A stretch of 64,000 bases of DNA from the NCBI RefSeq assembly GCF_002157835.1, contig NZ_CP020809.1, positions 2,232,001 to 2,296,000 on the forward strand. The letters run 5' to 3'. A model generated the notes under the pieces. The model worked only from the letters and a program-made list of their open reading frames with translations, was not told where the DNA came from and made no database searches. A program made the position numbers and the translations under genes. Source of the stretch: Mycobacterium dioxanotrophicus (GTDB taxonomy: Bacteria > Actinomycetota > Actinomycetes > Mycobacteriales > Mycobacteriaceae). Shown piece after piece: positions 26,146 through 33,679 of this stretch; position 1 is the stretch's first letter; every line of letters starts with the position of its first letter.

Positions 26146-26897
26146 GCACGACGACAACGGTATTGGACTCCCGGCCGGGCGGACCGGCCTGGATGCGGCG
26201 CCCCAAGATCGATCAGTGGATCTGCTGGTGGACCATCCCGGTGTTCTACAACATCTTCGGACTGATCTTCGTGGTGCTCACCCGGGTGATGCCACCGCCG
26301 CGGCCTGACGTCGGCCTGGATCAGATCGTGGCCTTCTTCGCCGAACACTCGCTGAGTATCCGCGTCGGCTTCGGCCTGCTGATGATCTTCATCGGCTTCA
26401 CCGGATTCGCCAACGGGCTCATCGCTTTCCAGATCAAGCGGATGTCCGTGGCGCCGGTGTTCGCCTACTCCTACATCGCCTCGCTGGCGGTCGGAGCGGT
26501 GCCGGGCTGCCTGTTCGCCGCGTTCGCCTTCATCGCCGCGGCTTACCGCCCCGACCGGGATCCGGGCCTCACCGCGTTGCTCTACGACCTCGGGCTGCTG
26601 TCCTTCGTCGGGTCGCTGGGGTGTTTCGCCACCCAGAACATGGTGCTGGCCCTTGCCATCTTCCTGGACCGCAACGATGTGCTGCCGAAATGGCTTGCGT
26701 ACATGTCGATCTGGATGATCGTGACCGAACTGCTCGCCGGCCCGGTGTTCGTCTTCAAATCCGGCCCGCTGGCCTGGAACGGATCGATCAGCTTCTATGT
26801 CGGCACTGTGGTTTTCGTGGTGTGGGAGATCAGCATCATCTACCTGCTGTACCAGACGATCAAAAAGCAGGCGCCGAACGGACGCGTGCAGGACTGA
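26142..26897 (+). CDS. Multi-pass membrane protein, unknown family (paralogue B)
   Basis: 251 aa with about six membrane helices. It shares YRPDRDPGLTALLYDLGLLSF-type and FKSGPLAWNGSISFY motifs with paralogue A (quoted separately, aligned order kept). The ATG overlaps the stop of A by four bases and its stop overlaps the next ATG by one (TGATG), so all four genes are translationally coupled. Function unknown. The acidic and aromatic loops could contact a quinone or lipid, but this is speculation. Confidence 0.85.
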   Translation: MSTTTTVLDSRPGGPAWMRRPKIDQWICWWTIPVFYNIFGLIFVVLTRVMPPPRPDVGLDQIVAFFAEHSLSIRVGFGLLMIFIGFTGFANGLIAFQIKRMSVAPVFAYSYIASLAVGAVPGCLFAAFAFIAAAYRPDRDPGLTALLYDLGLLSFVGSLGCFATQNMVLALAIFLDRNDVLPKWLAYMSIWMIVTELLAGPVFVFKSGPLAWNGSISFYVGTVVFVVWEISIIYLLYQTIKKQAPNGRVQD

Positions 26898-27484
26898 TGG
26901 CGCTCGTCGAGCGGCCCCGCAAGCCGGCCGATGCCGCGCCGCATCTCCCCGCCGACGGTGGCATGTGGGTCTTCGTGCTCGGTGACCTCGTCATCTTCTC
27001 CAGCTATTTCGTCATTTTCATGATCTACCGCGCGCAGCAGCCCGAGCTGTTCCTCGCCTCGCAGCAGCATCTGAGCATCAACTTCGGTGTGATCAACACC
27101 CTGGCGTTGCTCACCAGTTCATGGTTCATCGCCCGCAGCGTGCTCGCCGCCAGGGTGGGTGACAGTTGCCGCGCCATGAAACTGACGCTCTGCGGCGGCC
27201 TGTGCGGCGTGTTGTTCATCGCGATCAAGGCGTTCGAGTGGTCGGCGAAGATCAGCCAGGGGCTGACCTTCGGAAGCAACGACTTCTTCATGTTCTATTA
27301 CCTGCTCACGGGCGTGCATCTGTTCCACGTCGCGCTCGGCCTGGTGTTCTTGGGTGTCAACTACTTTGAGCTGCGCAACCCGCAGGGTCGCCGTATCTCG
27401 ATGGTCGAGACCGGAGCCATGTACTGGCACCTGGTCGACATGCTCTGGATCGTCATTTTCACGCTGCTCTACGTGCTGAGGTGA
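26897..27484 (+). CDS. Heme-copper oxidase subunit III-like protein (NorE-like)
   Basis: 195 aa with five membrane helices. The segment GGMWVFVLGDLVIFSSYF and the late GVHLFHVALGLVFLG and YWHLVDMLWIVIF are signatures of the short five-helix subunit III/NorE group. Subunit III stabilises the catalytic subunit I of oxidases or nitric oxide reductases. No subunit I or II gene is present anywhere in the window, so this copy works with a distant oxidase or in another complex. It overlaps the gene before by one base. Confidence 0.88.
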   Translation: MALVERPRKPADAAPHLPADGGMWVFVLGDLVIFSSYFVIFMIYRAQQPELFLASQQHLSINFGVINTLALLTSSWFIARSVLAARVGDSCRAMKLTLCGGLCGVLFIAIKAFEWSAKISQGLTFGSNDFFMFYYLLTGVHLFHVALGLVFLGVNYFELRNPQGRRISMVETGAMYWHLVDMLWIVIFTLLYVLR

Positions 27485-27488
27485 GGCT

Positions 27489-27788
27489 GTGACACCGACC
27501 GATACCGCGTCCGATGCGCGACGCCGGGGCAGGGCGCTCACCTGTGTGTGGCTGATCCTCAGCGCGCTGACGGTCACGTCGTGGTGGATCGGGCCGGTCC
27601 GGTCGCCAGGGGTGCCGCACCCGAGCGTGCCGATCACCGTCGTGGTGTTGGCATTGGGTGCGGTGAAGTGCCGCATGGTGATTCGCCACTTCATGGAAGT
27701 GCGTTGCGCGCCGCTGTGGTTGCGTGTCGTCACCGACGCGTGGCTGGTGCTGCTCTGGGGTGCCGTGCTCGCCATCTACTTGTGGTGA
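27489..27788 (+). CDS. Prokaryotic cytochrome c oxidase subunit IV-like protein (NorF-like)
   Basis: 99 aa with three membrane helices. The sequence VKCRMVIRHFMEVRCAPLW is typical of the small COX4_pro/NorF family, which pairs with NorE-like subunit III proteins. It starts with GTG five bases after the previous stop. The last gene of the four-gene operon; a palindromic repeat lies 12 bases after its stop, before a convergent gene. Confidence 0.85.
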   Translation: MTPTDTASDARRRGRALTCVWLILSALTVTSWWIGPVRSPGVPHPSVPITVVVLALGAVKCRMVIRHFMEVRCAPLWLRVVTDAWLVLLWGAVLAIYLW

Positions 27789-27799
27789 CGGTTTCTCCG

Positions 27800-27858
27800 G
27801 CGAGCAGACATGCGGGTCCGCGAAACACGGCGTGTCGCGGACCTACATGTCTGCTCGC
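27800..27858. repeat. 59-bp palindromic intergenic repeat, copy 2 (inverted)
   Basis: Perfect arms GCGAGCAGACA and TGTCTGCTCGC with inner palindrome ACACGGCGTGT. Its reverse complement matches copy 1 (119-177) at nearly all positions. It fills the gap between two convergent genes, where a two-way terminator would be expected. Confidence 0.78.
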
Positions 27859-27880
27859 GGGGAGAACTCGCGGGAAAACG

Positions 27881-29023
27881 CTAGAGCGACAGGATGGTTG
27901 CGGACGCGGTGCCGGGCGCGCCGTACACCTGTGCCAGGCCGACGCGGGGATTACCCGGCACCTGGCGGTCGCCGGCCTCGCCGCGCAACTGCCGCACCAG
28001 CTCGTGCATCTGGCGCAGACCCGACGCTCCGATGGGTTCACCGTTGGCGATCAAGCCGCCGTCGGTGTTGACGGGGATGGAACCGTGGATCTCGGTGGCG
28101 CCGTCGGCCAGCAGCTTCTCCTGCTCGCCGTCGGCGCACAGGCCCGTCTCGGCCATGTGGATGACCTCGGCGCCCGCGTCGGTGTCCTGCAGCTGTGCGA
28201 TGTCGACGTCCTCGGGTCCGATACCGGCCGCTTCGTAGGCGGCCTTGGCCGCGTACACCGTCGGCGACGCATCCTCGTCGAGCGGCGCAGAGGTGGCGTG
28301 CACCTCGTAGGCGCCGAACGTCCGGGTCCGGATCTCACTGGCCCGCACATACACGGGCTTGTCGGTGTATTTGTGGGCGATGTCGGCGCGACACATGATC
28401 ACCGCGGCCGCGCCTTCGTCGGGAGCGCAGAACATGTACTGGGTCAGCGGGTAGTTGAGCACCGCCGAGCTCAGGATCTCATCGACGGAAATCTCCTTGC
28501 GTCGGAAGGCATTCGGGTTGAGCGCGCCGTTGCGGAAGTTCTTGTTGGCGACCCGCGCGAGCGTCTCCTGCGAGATGTTGTGCTTGTGGATGTAGTGATT
28601 GGCCTTCATCCCGAAGAACTTGGTGGTGACGAACTGACCGTTCTCGGCGTACCACTGGGGCAGGGCGAGCTTGGCCGGGTCGTCGGTGAACGCCCCACGC
28701 GGATGCTTGTCCAGGCCGATCGCGATACCGATGTCGTACTTGCCCAGCCGGATGGTATCGGCGGTCTGCTGAATCGCGCTCGCCGCCGTGGCGCAGGCAT
28801 TGAAGACGTTGGTGAACGTGATGCCCGTCAGGCCCACGAGCCGGGTGACCGCATCCGGGTTGGATACCTCATAGCTGCCGCCGAACCCGAATTGGATGTC
28901 TTTCCAGGCGATCCCGGCGTCGTCGAGGGCGAGCTGGATGGCCTCGGCGCCCATCTGCATCGCGGTCTTGTCAAAGCGGCCGAAGGGATGCAGACCCACG
29001 CCGATGATGGCTACGTCGTTCAT
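27881..29023 (-). CDS. Thiolase-like (lipid-transfer/SCP2-thiolase) protein, probable aldolase or thiolase subunit
   Basis: 380 aa, thiolase fold. The nucleophile position is Cys77 in FNACATAASA. However, the canonical GHP motif reads GEP (GGLIANGEPIGASG), and the second catalytic Cys motif is replaced by VYGAPG. So a standard beta-ketothiolase mechanism is doubtful. Thiolase-like proteins paired with DUF35 proteins include Ltp2, which performs retro-aldol cleavage of steroid side-chain intermediates. The DUF35 gene lies eight bases upstream in the same operon. A side-chain or ring-cleavage aldol step is therefore inferred. Confidence 0.85.
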   Translation of the reverse strand: MNDVAIIGVGLHPFGRFDKTAMQMGAEAIQLALDDAGIAWKDIQFGFGGSYEVSNPDAVTRLVGLTGITFTNVFNACATAASAIQQTADTIRLGKYDIGIAIGLDKHPRGAFTDDPAKLALPQWYAENGQFVTTKFFGMKANHYIHKHNISQETLARVANKNFRNGALNPNAFRRKEISVDEILSSAVLNYPLTQYMFCAPDEGAAAVIMCRADIAHKYTDKPVYVRASEIRTRTFGAYEVHATSAPLDEDASPTVYAAKAAYEAAGIGPEDVDIAQLQDTDAGAEVIHMAETGLCADGEQEKLLADGATEIHGSIPVNTDGGLIANGEPIGASGLRQMHELVRQLRGEAGDRQVPGNPRVGLAQVYGAPGTASATILSL

Positions 29024-29031
29024 GTCGTTCC

Positions 29032-29451
29032 TCAGATCGGCCGGAAGGCGAACGTGACAACCTCGTTGCCGTCGTCGTCGGTGGTGAAGGGGATCATGGT
29101 GAGTTCGACGTCCTGGCCGAATTGCAGTCTGGCCGGATCGTTTTCGGTGAGCCGGCCTTCGACGCGGATGACGTCGCCGAGTTGGATGAGCCCGACGCCG
29201 AAGGGCACGAAGTCTTTACCCGTCGGGCCTTTGTACGGGGCGCCGGGCGGGAAACCCTGGGTGGTCCATGCGATCAGCGTGCCGCGGCGGGGCAGCAGCA
29301 TCTCGGAGGTGTTGGCGCCGCTGCATTTCGGGCAGCGGTCCTGGGTGGGGAAGGTGGTGGCCTGGCAATCGGCGCAATGGCTGCCGATCAGCTGCGGGTC
29401 GGCCTCCGGCCACGTCGAGATCTCCGGCGCGAGAGCAATCTGTGTTGGCAC
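29032..29451 (-). CDS. Zn-ribbon/OB-fold (DUF35) protein, partner of the thiolase-like protein
   Basis: 139 aa. A rubredoxin-like zinc ribbon has Cys26, 29, 40 and 43 (CADC, CPKC), followed by an OB-fold (GTLIAWTTQ, VGLIQLGDVIRVEGRL). DUF35 proteins bind thiolase-like partners and acyl-CoA, and in steroid catabolism they are needed for Ltp2 aldolase activity. GTG start at 29451. The operator at 29477-29495 lies between it and the divergent VOC gene. Confidence 0.92.
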   Translation of the reverse strand: MPTQIALAPEISTWPEADPQLIGSHCADCQATTFPTQDRCPKCSGANTSEMLLPRRGTLIAWTTQGFPPGAPYKGPTGKDFVPFGVGLIQLGDVIRVEGRLTENDPARLQFGQDVELTMIPFTTDDDGNEVVTFAFRPI

Positions 29452-29476
29452 GTCGCTGACGATAACCGGAAATGGA

Positions 29477-29495
29477 ATTCTCGTCCAGTGAGAAC
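29477..29495. promoter_or_regulatory. Operator-like palindrome, 6-7-6 form
   Basis: ATTCTC-GTCCAGT-GAGAAC in the 68-base gap between two divergent starts. Confidence 0.7.
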
Positions 29496-29519
29496 GCTAT
29501 ACCGATAAGCTGCCTGACC

Positions 29520-30038
29520 ATGAACCCCGCCCTGCCCGGAGTGGTCCGTCAGATCGGCTATGTCGTCGACGACCTCGACGGGTCCCTGGACCGGTGGCTG
29601 CAGCTGGGGGTGGGGCCGTGGTTCGTCATGCGAGGGATCGGGCAGACGGTGTGCTACCGCGGCCAACCGTGCACTGTCACCGTGTCGTTGGCGCTGGCCA
29701 ACACCGGCGATCTGCAAGTCGAGGTCATTCAGCAGACCTGTGCCACCCCGAGTGTCTTCACCGAATTCCTGGCCGCGACCGGCGGCGGATTTCACCAACT
29801 CGCCTATTGGGCAGAGGACTTCGATGCCGCCATGGCGCGACTGGAGATGGCCGGCTGGCCGAAGGTGTGGTCCGGCGGCGACGCCCAAGGAGTCAGGTTC
29901 GCGTACTTCGAGCCGCCGATCGGTGCGACAGTCGTGGAGATCACCGAACTCACCGACGTCATGGCCGGCATGGCCGACTTCGTGCGGCGGGCGGCCCTGG
30001 AATGGAACGGCGACGACCCGATTCGTGAACTGGGGTGA
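29520..30038 (+). CDS. VOC/glyoxalase superfamily protein
   Basis: 172 aa. Two beta-alpha-beta-beta-beta units are visible (VRQIGYVVDDLDGSLDRW at the start, FHQLAYWAEDFDAAMARLE in the middle, VVEITEL at the end). One metal-binding position holds Gln instead of His; His and Glu are present at two others. The superfamily covers epimerases, dioxygenases and lyases, so the reaction is open; a methylmalonyl-CoA-epimerase-like role is possible. Start at ATG 29520 because a longer frame would run through the operator; TAAGCT eight bases before the ATG suggests leaderless mRNA. Confidence 0.82.
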   Translation: MNPALPGVVRQIGYVVDDLDGSLDRWLQLGVGPWFVMRGIGQTVCYRGQPCTVTVSLALANTGDLQVEVIQQTCATPSVFTEFLAATGGGFHQLAYWAEDFDAAMARLEMAGWPKVWSGGDAQGVRFAYFEPPIGATVVEITELTDVMAGMADFVRRAALEWNGDDPIRELG

Positions 30039-30044
30039 GCCGGG

Positions 30045-30761
30045 CTACTTGGCTTTCTTCATGACGGCCTCGGCGGCCGTCCAGTGCTCGTCGGACGCCC
30101 AGAGGCGGGCGAACGCGCTGACGGCTTCGGTCGCCGGAACGCCGCCTAGGACCCGCTTGATTTCACCGGCTGGTCGACGCGCCAGCAGTGTCGCTGTCGT
30201 GCGCCAACTCTCGGCGAACTCGGCCCGTGGCACCACCTGATCGACCAGGCCGATGTGCAGTGCCGCGTCGGCGTCGAGGACCTGTCCCGTTCCGGCCAGC
30301 AGCAGCGCGCGGCTGCGGCCCACCAGGGCGCCAAGGCGTTCGGCGCCGCCCCAGGCCGGCATGATCGCCAGCGACGCCTGATTGAAGCCGATCCTGATGT
30401 CGTCGGCCGCGATACGGATGTCGGCGGCGACCGCGACCTCGGCGCCCCCGCCGAGAGCATGACCGTTGAGTGCTGCGATCACCGGGCCGCCGAAGCCGGC
30501 GATGCGATCGCAGATCGTGCGCATCCGCCAGGCCATCTGTGACGCTTCGAGTTCGGTGCGCAGTGCGGCGAGCTCCTTGAGGTCTCCGCCAGAGACAAAG
30601 GCTCGATCGCCGCCGCCGGTGATGACCAGTGCCCGTGCGTCGGCGGCCCCGTCGAGAGCTTTGTCGAGCTCGTCCATGGTGCCCAGCGATATGGCGTTGC
30701 GGGCGTGCGGCCGGTCGATGGTGATGACGGCCAGGCCGTCGGCGATGTCCAGGTCGACCAT
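30045..30761 (-). CDS. Enoyl-CoA hydratase/isomerase family protein
   Basis: 238 aa crotonase. Features are ITIDRPHARNAI at the start, the oxyanion-hole segment SGGDLKEL, and ALGGGAEVAVAADIRIA with MPAWGGAERL. The family hydrates or rearranges acyl-CoA intermediates in beta-oxidation-like steps. The ATG at 30761 is preceded by GTGGAGAG; an earlier in-frame ATG at 30791 lies inside the operator palindrome and is rejected. It is divergent from the acyl-CoA ligase gene and converges on the VOC gene, seven bases apart. Confidence 0.92.
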   Translation of the reverse strand: MVDLDIADGLAVITIDRPHARNAISLGTMDELDKALDGAADARALVITGGGDRAFVSGGDLKELAALRTELEASQMAWRMRTICDRIAGFGGPVIAALNGHALGGGAEVAVAADIRIAADDIRIGFNQASLAIMPAWGGAERLGALVGRSRALLLAGTGQVLDADAALHIGLVDQVVPRAEFAESWRTTATLLARRPAGEIKRVLGGVPATEAVSAFARLWASDEHWTAAEAVMKKAK

Positions 30762-30789
30762 AACCGCGCTCTCCACTTCCGATATTGGC

Positions 30790-30808
30790 ATTCTCGCTGC
30801 GTGAGAAT
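30790..30808. promoter_or_regulatory. Operator-like palindrome, 6-7-6 form, next to a leaderless promoter
   Basis: ATTCTC-GCTGCGT-GAGAAT, perfect half-sites. Its last base begins the probable -10 TAACAT (30808-30813), which ends seven bases before GTG 30821. A bound repressor would cover this promoter. Confidence 0.75.
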
Positions 30809-30820
30809 AACATCACCACC

Positions 30821-32401
30821 GTGCGCGACATCCCCGTTGAGCTGACCAAACGGTACGTCGAGGAAGGGTGGTGGCGCCCCGAGACGCTGGGAGAAATGCT
30901 GGCCGAAGGGTTGGCCGCGAGTCCGGACGCCGGCTTTCACGCGCACTCCGAGATACGTCCCTACGCGGGAACATTCGCCGACGTCGAACGCACCGCGCGG
31001 CGACTGGCCGCGGGCCTGGCCGAACGCGGTGTCGGCCCCGGCGACGTGGTGGCGTTGCAGCTGCCCAACTGGATGGAAGCTGCGGCCGCATTCTGGGCGT
31101 CGGCGTTCCTCGGCGCCGTCACCGTACCGATCGTGCACTTCTACGGTCGCAAGGAACTCGCGCACATCATGACGACCGCGAAGCCGAAGGTCTTCATCAC
31201 CACCGAACACTTCGGCCGCATGACGTTTCAGCCGGACCTGTGCGTCGACGTGCCGATCGTGGGTCTGGTCGGTGGCCAGAGTTTCGACGACTTGCTGGCC
31301 GACCAACCGATGGCCGCCACCCTGCCTGCCGACCCGGCCGGGCCCGCGCTCATCGCGTTCACATCGGGCACCACCCGAGCGCCCAAAGGGGTCATCCACA
31401 GTCATCAGACGCTGGCATTCGAGACCCGCCAGCTGCTGGAGAACTATCCGCCCAACCGGGGCCGCCAGCTCACCGCCACCCCGGTCGGGCACTTCATCGG
31501 CATGGTCGGCGCGTTTCTGATCCCAGTGCTCGAGGGCGCCCCGATCGACCTGTGCGATGTGTGGGATCCCGGCAAGGTGCTGAAACTCCTTGATGCCGAG
31601 GGGATGTCGATCGGCGGCGGCCCGCCGTACTTCGTCACCAGCCTGCTCGACCACCCGGACTGCACCGAGGCACACCGGTCACGGTTCACCACGGTGGGGC
31701 TGGGTGGGTCCACCGTGCCCGCCGCGGTCACGCGTCGGCTGGCCGACCTCGGCATGTTCGTCTTCCGTGCGTACGGCAGCACCGAGCACCCGTCGATAAC
31801 CGGGTCGGGGCCGTCGGCGCCGGAGGCCAAGCGGCTGTTCACCGATGGCAACCCGCGGCCCGGCGTCGAGATCCGGCTCGGTCCGGACGGCGAGATCTTC
31901 AGCCGTGGGCCGGATCTGTGTCTGGGTTACACCGACGACGAGCTGACGGCCAGGTGTTTCGACGCCGATGGCTGGTACCGCACCGGGGACATCGGCGTGC
32001 TCGACGACGAGGGTTACCTGACCATCACCGATCGCACTGCCGACCTGATCATTCGCGGCGGCGAGAACATCAGCGCCATCGAGGTCGAGGACGTGCTGCT
32101 GACGCTGCCCGAAGTGGTCGAGGCGGTGGTGGTGGCCGCGCCCGACGACCGGCTCGGCGAACGCGTCGCCGCCGTGCTGCGGGTCCGGGCCGGGCATGCC
32201 ATGCCGACCCTGGAACGGGTCCGCGCGCACTTCGAACAGGCCGGGGTGGCGCGCCAGAAATGGCCGGAGGTACTCCACGAGATTCCCGACGGACAGGACT
32301 ATCCGCGCACGGCGAGCGGCAAGGTGCAGAAGTTCGTCATCCGGCGTGAGCTCGCATCCGACGCGAGGGGCGGCATTGCGACATCCGCAAAGGGAGAATA
32401 A
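30821..32401 (+). CDS. Acyl-CoA synthetase / AMP-dependent CoA ligase
   Basis: 526 aa. The AMP-binding motif FTSGTTRAPKGVIHSH is near residue 185, the YGSTEHPS motif near 320, YRTGDIG near 388, and the C-terminal catalytic Lys is in ASGKVQKF. It activates a carboxylic acid as acyl-AMP and then acyl-CoA. The N-terminus resembles cyclohexanecarboxylate-CoA-ligase-type enzymes. GTG 30821 is taken as start: no ribosome site is seen, but TAACAT seven bases upstream fits a leaderless mycobacterial transcript. Its stop overlaps the next operator. Confidence 0.92.
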   Translation: MRDIPVELTKRYVEEGWWRPETLGEMLAEGLAASPDAGFHAHSEIRPYAGTFADVERTARRLAAGLAERGVGPGDVVALQLPNWMEAAAAFWASAFLGAVTVPIVHFYGRKELAHIMTTAKPKVFITTEHFGRMTFQPDLCVDVPIVGLVGGQSFDDLLADQPMAATLPADPAGPALIAFTSGTTRAPKGVIHSHQTLAFETRQLLENYPPNRGRQLTATPVGHFIGMVGAFLIPVLEGAPIDLCDVWDPGKVLKLLDAEGMSIGGGPPYFVTSLLDHPDCTEAHRSRFTTVGLGGSTVPAAVTRRLADLGMFVFRAYGSTEHPSITGSGPSAPEAKRLFTDGNPRPGVEIRLGPDGEIFSRGPDLCLGYTDDELTARCFDADGWYRTGDIGVLDDEGYLTITDRTADLIIRGGENISAIEVEDVLLTLPEVVEAVVVAAPDDRLGERVAAVLRVRAGHAMPTLERVRAHFEQAGVARQKWPEVLHEIPDGQDYPRTASGKVQKFVIRRELASDARGGIATSAKGE

Positions 32402-32408
32402 TATTCTC
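32394..32408. promoter_or_regulatory. Operator-like palindrome, 6-3-6 form
   Basis: GAGAAT-AAT-ATTCTC overlaps the ligase stop codon and lies 22 bases before the amidohydrolase ATG. A weaker 6-7-6 reading (ATTCTC-GTGAACT-GAAAAG) starts at 32403. Confidence 0.65.
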
Positions 32409-32430
32409 GTGAACTGAAAAGGAGCATTCC

Positions 32431-33621
32431 ATGGGGCAACTGTCGCACCGCGTCGACATTCCGTTTCCGCTGTTCGATGCGGACAACCACCTCTATGAGC
32501 CGCCAGAGGCGTTGCTGACCTACCTGCCCAAGGAGTACCAAGACGTCGTCCAGTACGTCGAGGTCAAGGGCCGCACCAAGATCGCGATCAAGGGTCAGAT
32601 CAGCAACTACATCCCCAACCCGACGTTCTCGGTGGTCGCCAAGCCCGGCGCGTGGGAGGAGTACTTCAAGTTCGGCAACCCCGACGGCAAGAGCAAGCGT
32701 GAGCTGTTCGGCGAACCGATGAAGTCCATCCCGGCGTTCTTCGAGCCGGGTCCGCGCCTCGAGCTGATGGACCAGCTGGGTGTCGATCGCTCGCTGATGT
32801 TCCCGACCCTGGCCAGCCTCATCGAGGAGCGGCTGCGCGACGATCCGATCGCCATCCACGTCCTGATTCATTCGCTCAACCAGTGGCTCGACGAGGTCTG
32901 GGGCTTCAACTACAAGAACCGCATCTTCACCACGCCTGTCATCACGCTGCCGATCGTGGAGAAGGCCATCGAGGAACTCGACTGGGCCGTGAAGCGCGGG
33001 GCGCGCGCCATCCTGGTCCGGCCTGCGCCGGTGCCCGGCTTCCGGGGCCCACGATCCTTCGCGCTGCCCGAGTTCGACCCGTTCTGGCAGAAGTGCGTCG
33101 AATACGACGTGTTCGTCGGCATGCACTCATCCGACAGCGGCTATTCGCGCTACACCTCCGAATGGGACGGCGCCGCACAGGAGATGCTGCCCTTCCAGAC
33201 CAATGCCATGTCGATCCTCAACGAATGGCGCCCGATCCAGGACGCGGTGGCCTCGTGGGTCATTCACGGCGCGCTGTTCCGCTTCCCGAAGCTCAAGGTA
33301 GGGATCGTCGAGGCCGGCTCGAAATGGATGTTCCCCCTGCTCGATTCGATGACCGAGGTATACAAGAAGGCACCCGAGGCGTTCCTGGGCAACCCCATGG
33401 AGGAGATCAAGAACCGCATCTTCGTCAGCCCCTTCTACGAAGAGGGCATCGACGATCTGATCAACCTCATCGGTGTGGACCAGGTGCTCTACGGATCGGA
33501 CTGGCCGCACCCCGAGGGGCTGGCCGAGCCGACGCACTACGTCACCGCGCTCGAGCATCTGTCGATGGAGGACCAGGCCAAGATCATGGGCGGCAACCTC
33601 GGTCGTCTAGTCACGGTGTGA
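32431..33621 (+). CDS. Amidohydrolase family 2 (TIM-barrel metal hydrolase/decarboxylase)
   Basis: 396 aa. The first metal motif is atypical: FDADNHLYE instead of HxH. A C-terminal YGSDWPHPEG carries the catalytic Asp and His. This is the ACMSD/resorcylate-decarboxylase-like group, which performs C-C bond hydrolysis or decarboxylation; mycobacteria have many copies of unknown substrate. AAAAGGAG precedes the ATG. It sits between two acyl-CoA ligases on the same strand and behind its own operator. Confidence 0.88.
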   Translation: MGQLSHRVDIPFPLFDADNHLYEPPEALLTYLPKEYQDVVQYVEVKGRTKIAIKGQISNYIPNPTFSVVAKPGAWEEYFKFGNPDGKSKRELFGEPMKSIPAFFEPGPRLELMDQLGVDRSLMFPTLASLIEERLRDDPIAIHVLIHSLNQWLDEVWGFNYKNRIFTTPVITLPIVEKAIEELDWAVKRGARAILVRPAPVPGFRGPRSFALPEFDPFWQKCVEYDVFVGMHSSDSGYSRYTSEWDGAAQEMLPFQTNAMSILNEWRPIQDAVASWVIHGALFRFPKLKVGIVEAGSKWMFPLLDSMTEVYKKAPEAFLGNPMEEIKNRIFVSPFYEEGIDDLINLIGVDQVLYGSDWPHPEGLAEPTHYVTALEHLSMEDQAKIMGGNLGRLVTV

Positions 33622-33679
33622 CACAAAGCCGCGCTGTGATGTTCAAGGGCGCCCTGCGCCCGTTGAGGAGCAGCGTCAG

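Noticed and set aside
27548..29491. 647-codon plus-strand frame across the thiolase and DUF35 genes
   Set aside because: It runs through the palindromic repeat, an operator and two well-supported minus-strand genes, and its product has no recognisable domain.
8231..32408. Reading the ATTCTC/GAGAAT palindromes as KstR or KstR2 sites
   Set aside because: The known KstR pattern needs AAC-N2-GTT in the centre, and KstR2 needs CAAG/CTTG halves; neither is present in these sites.
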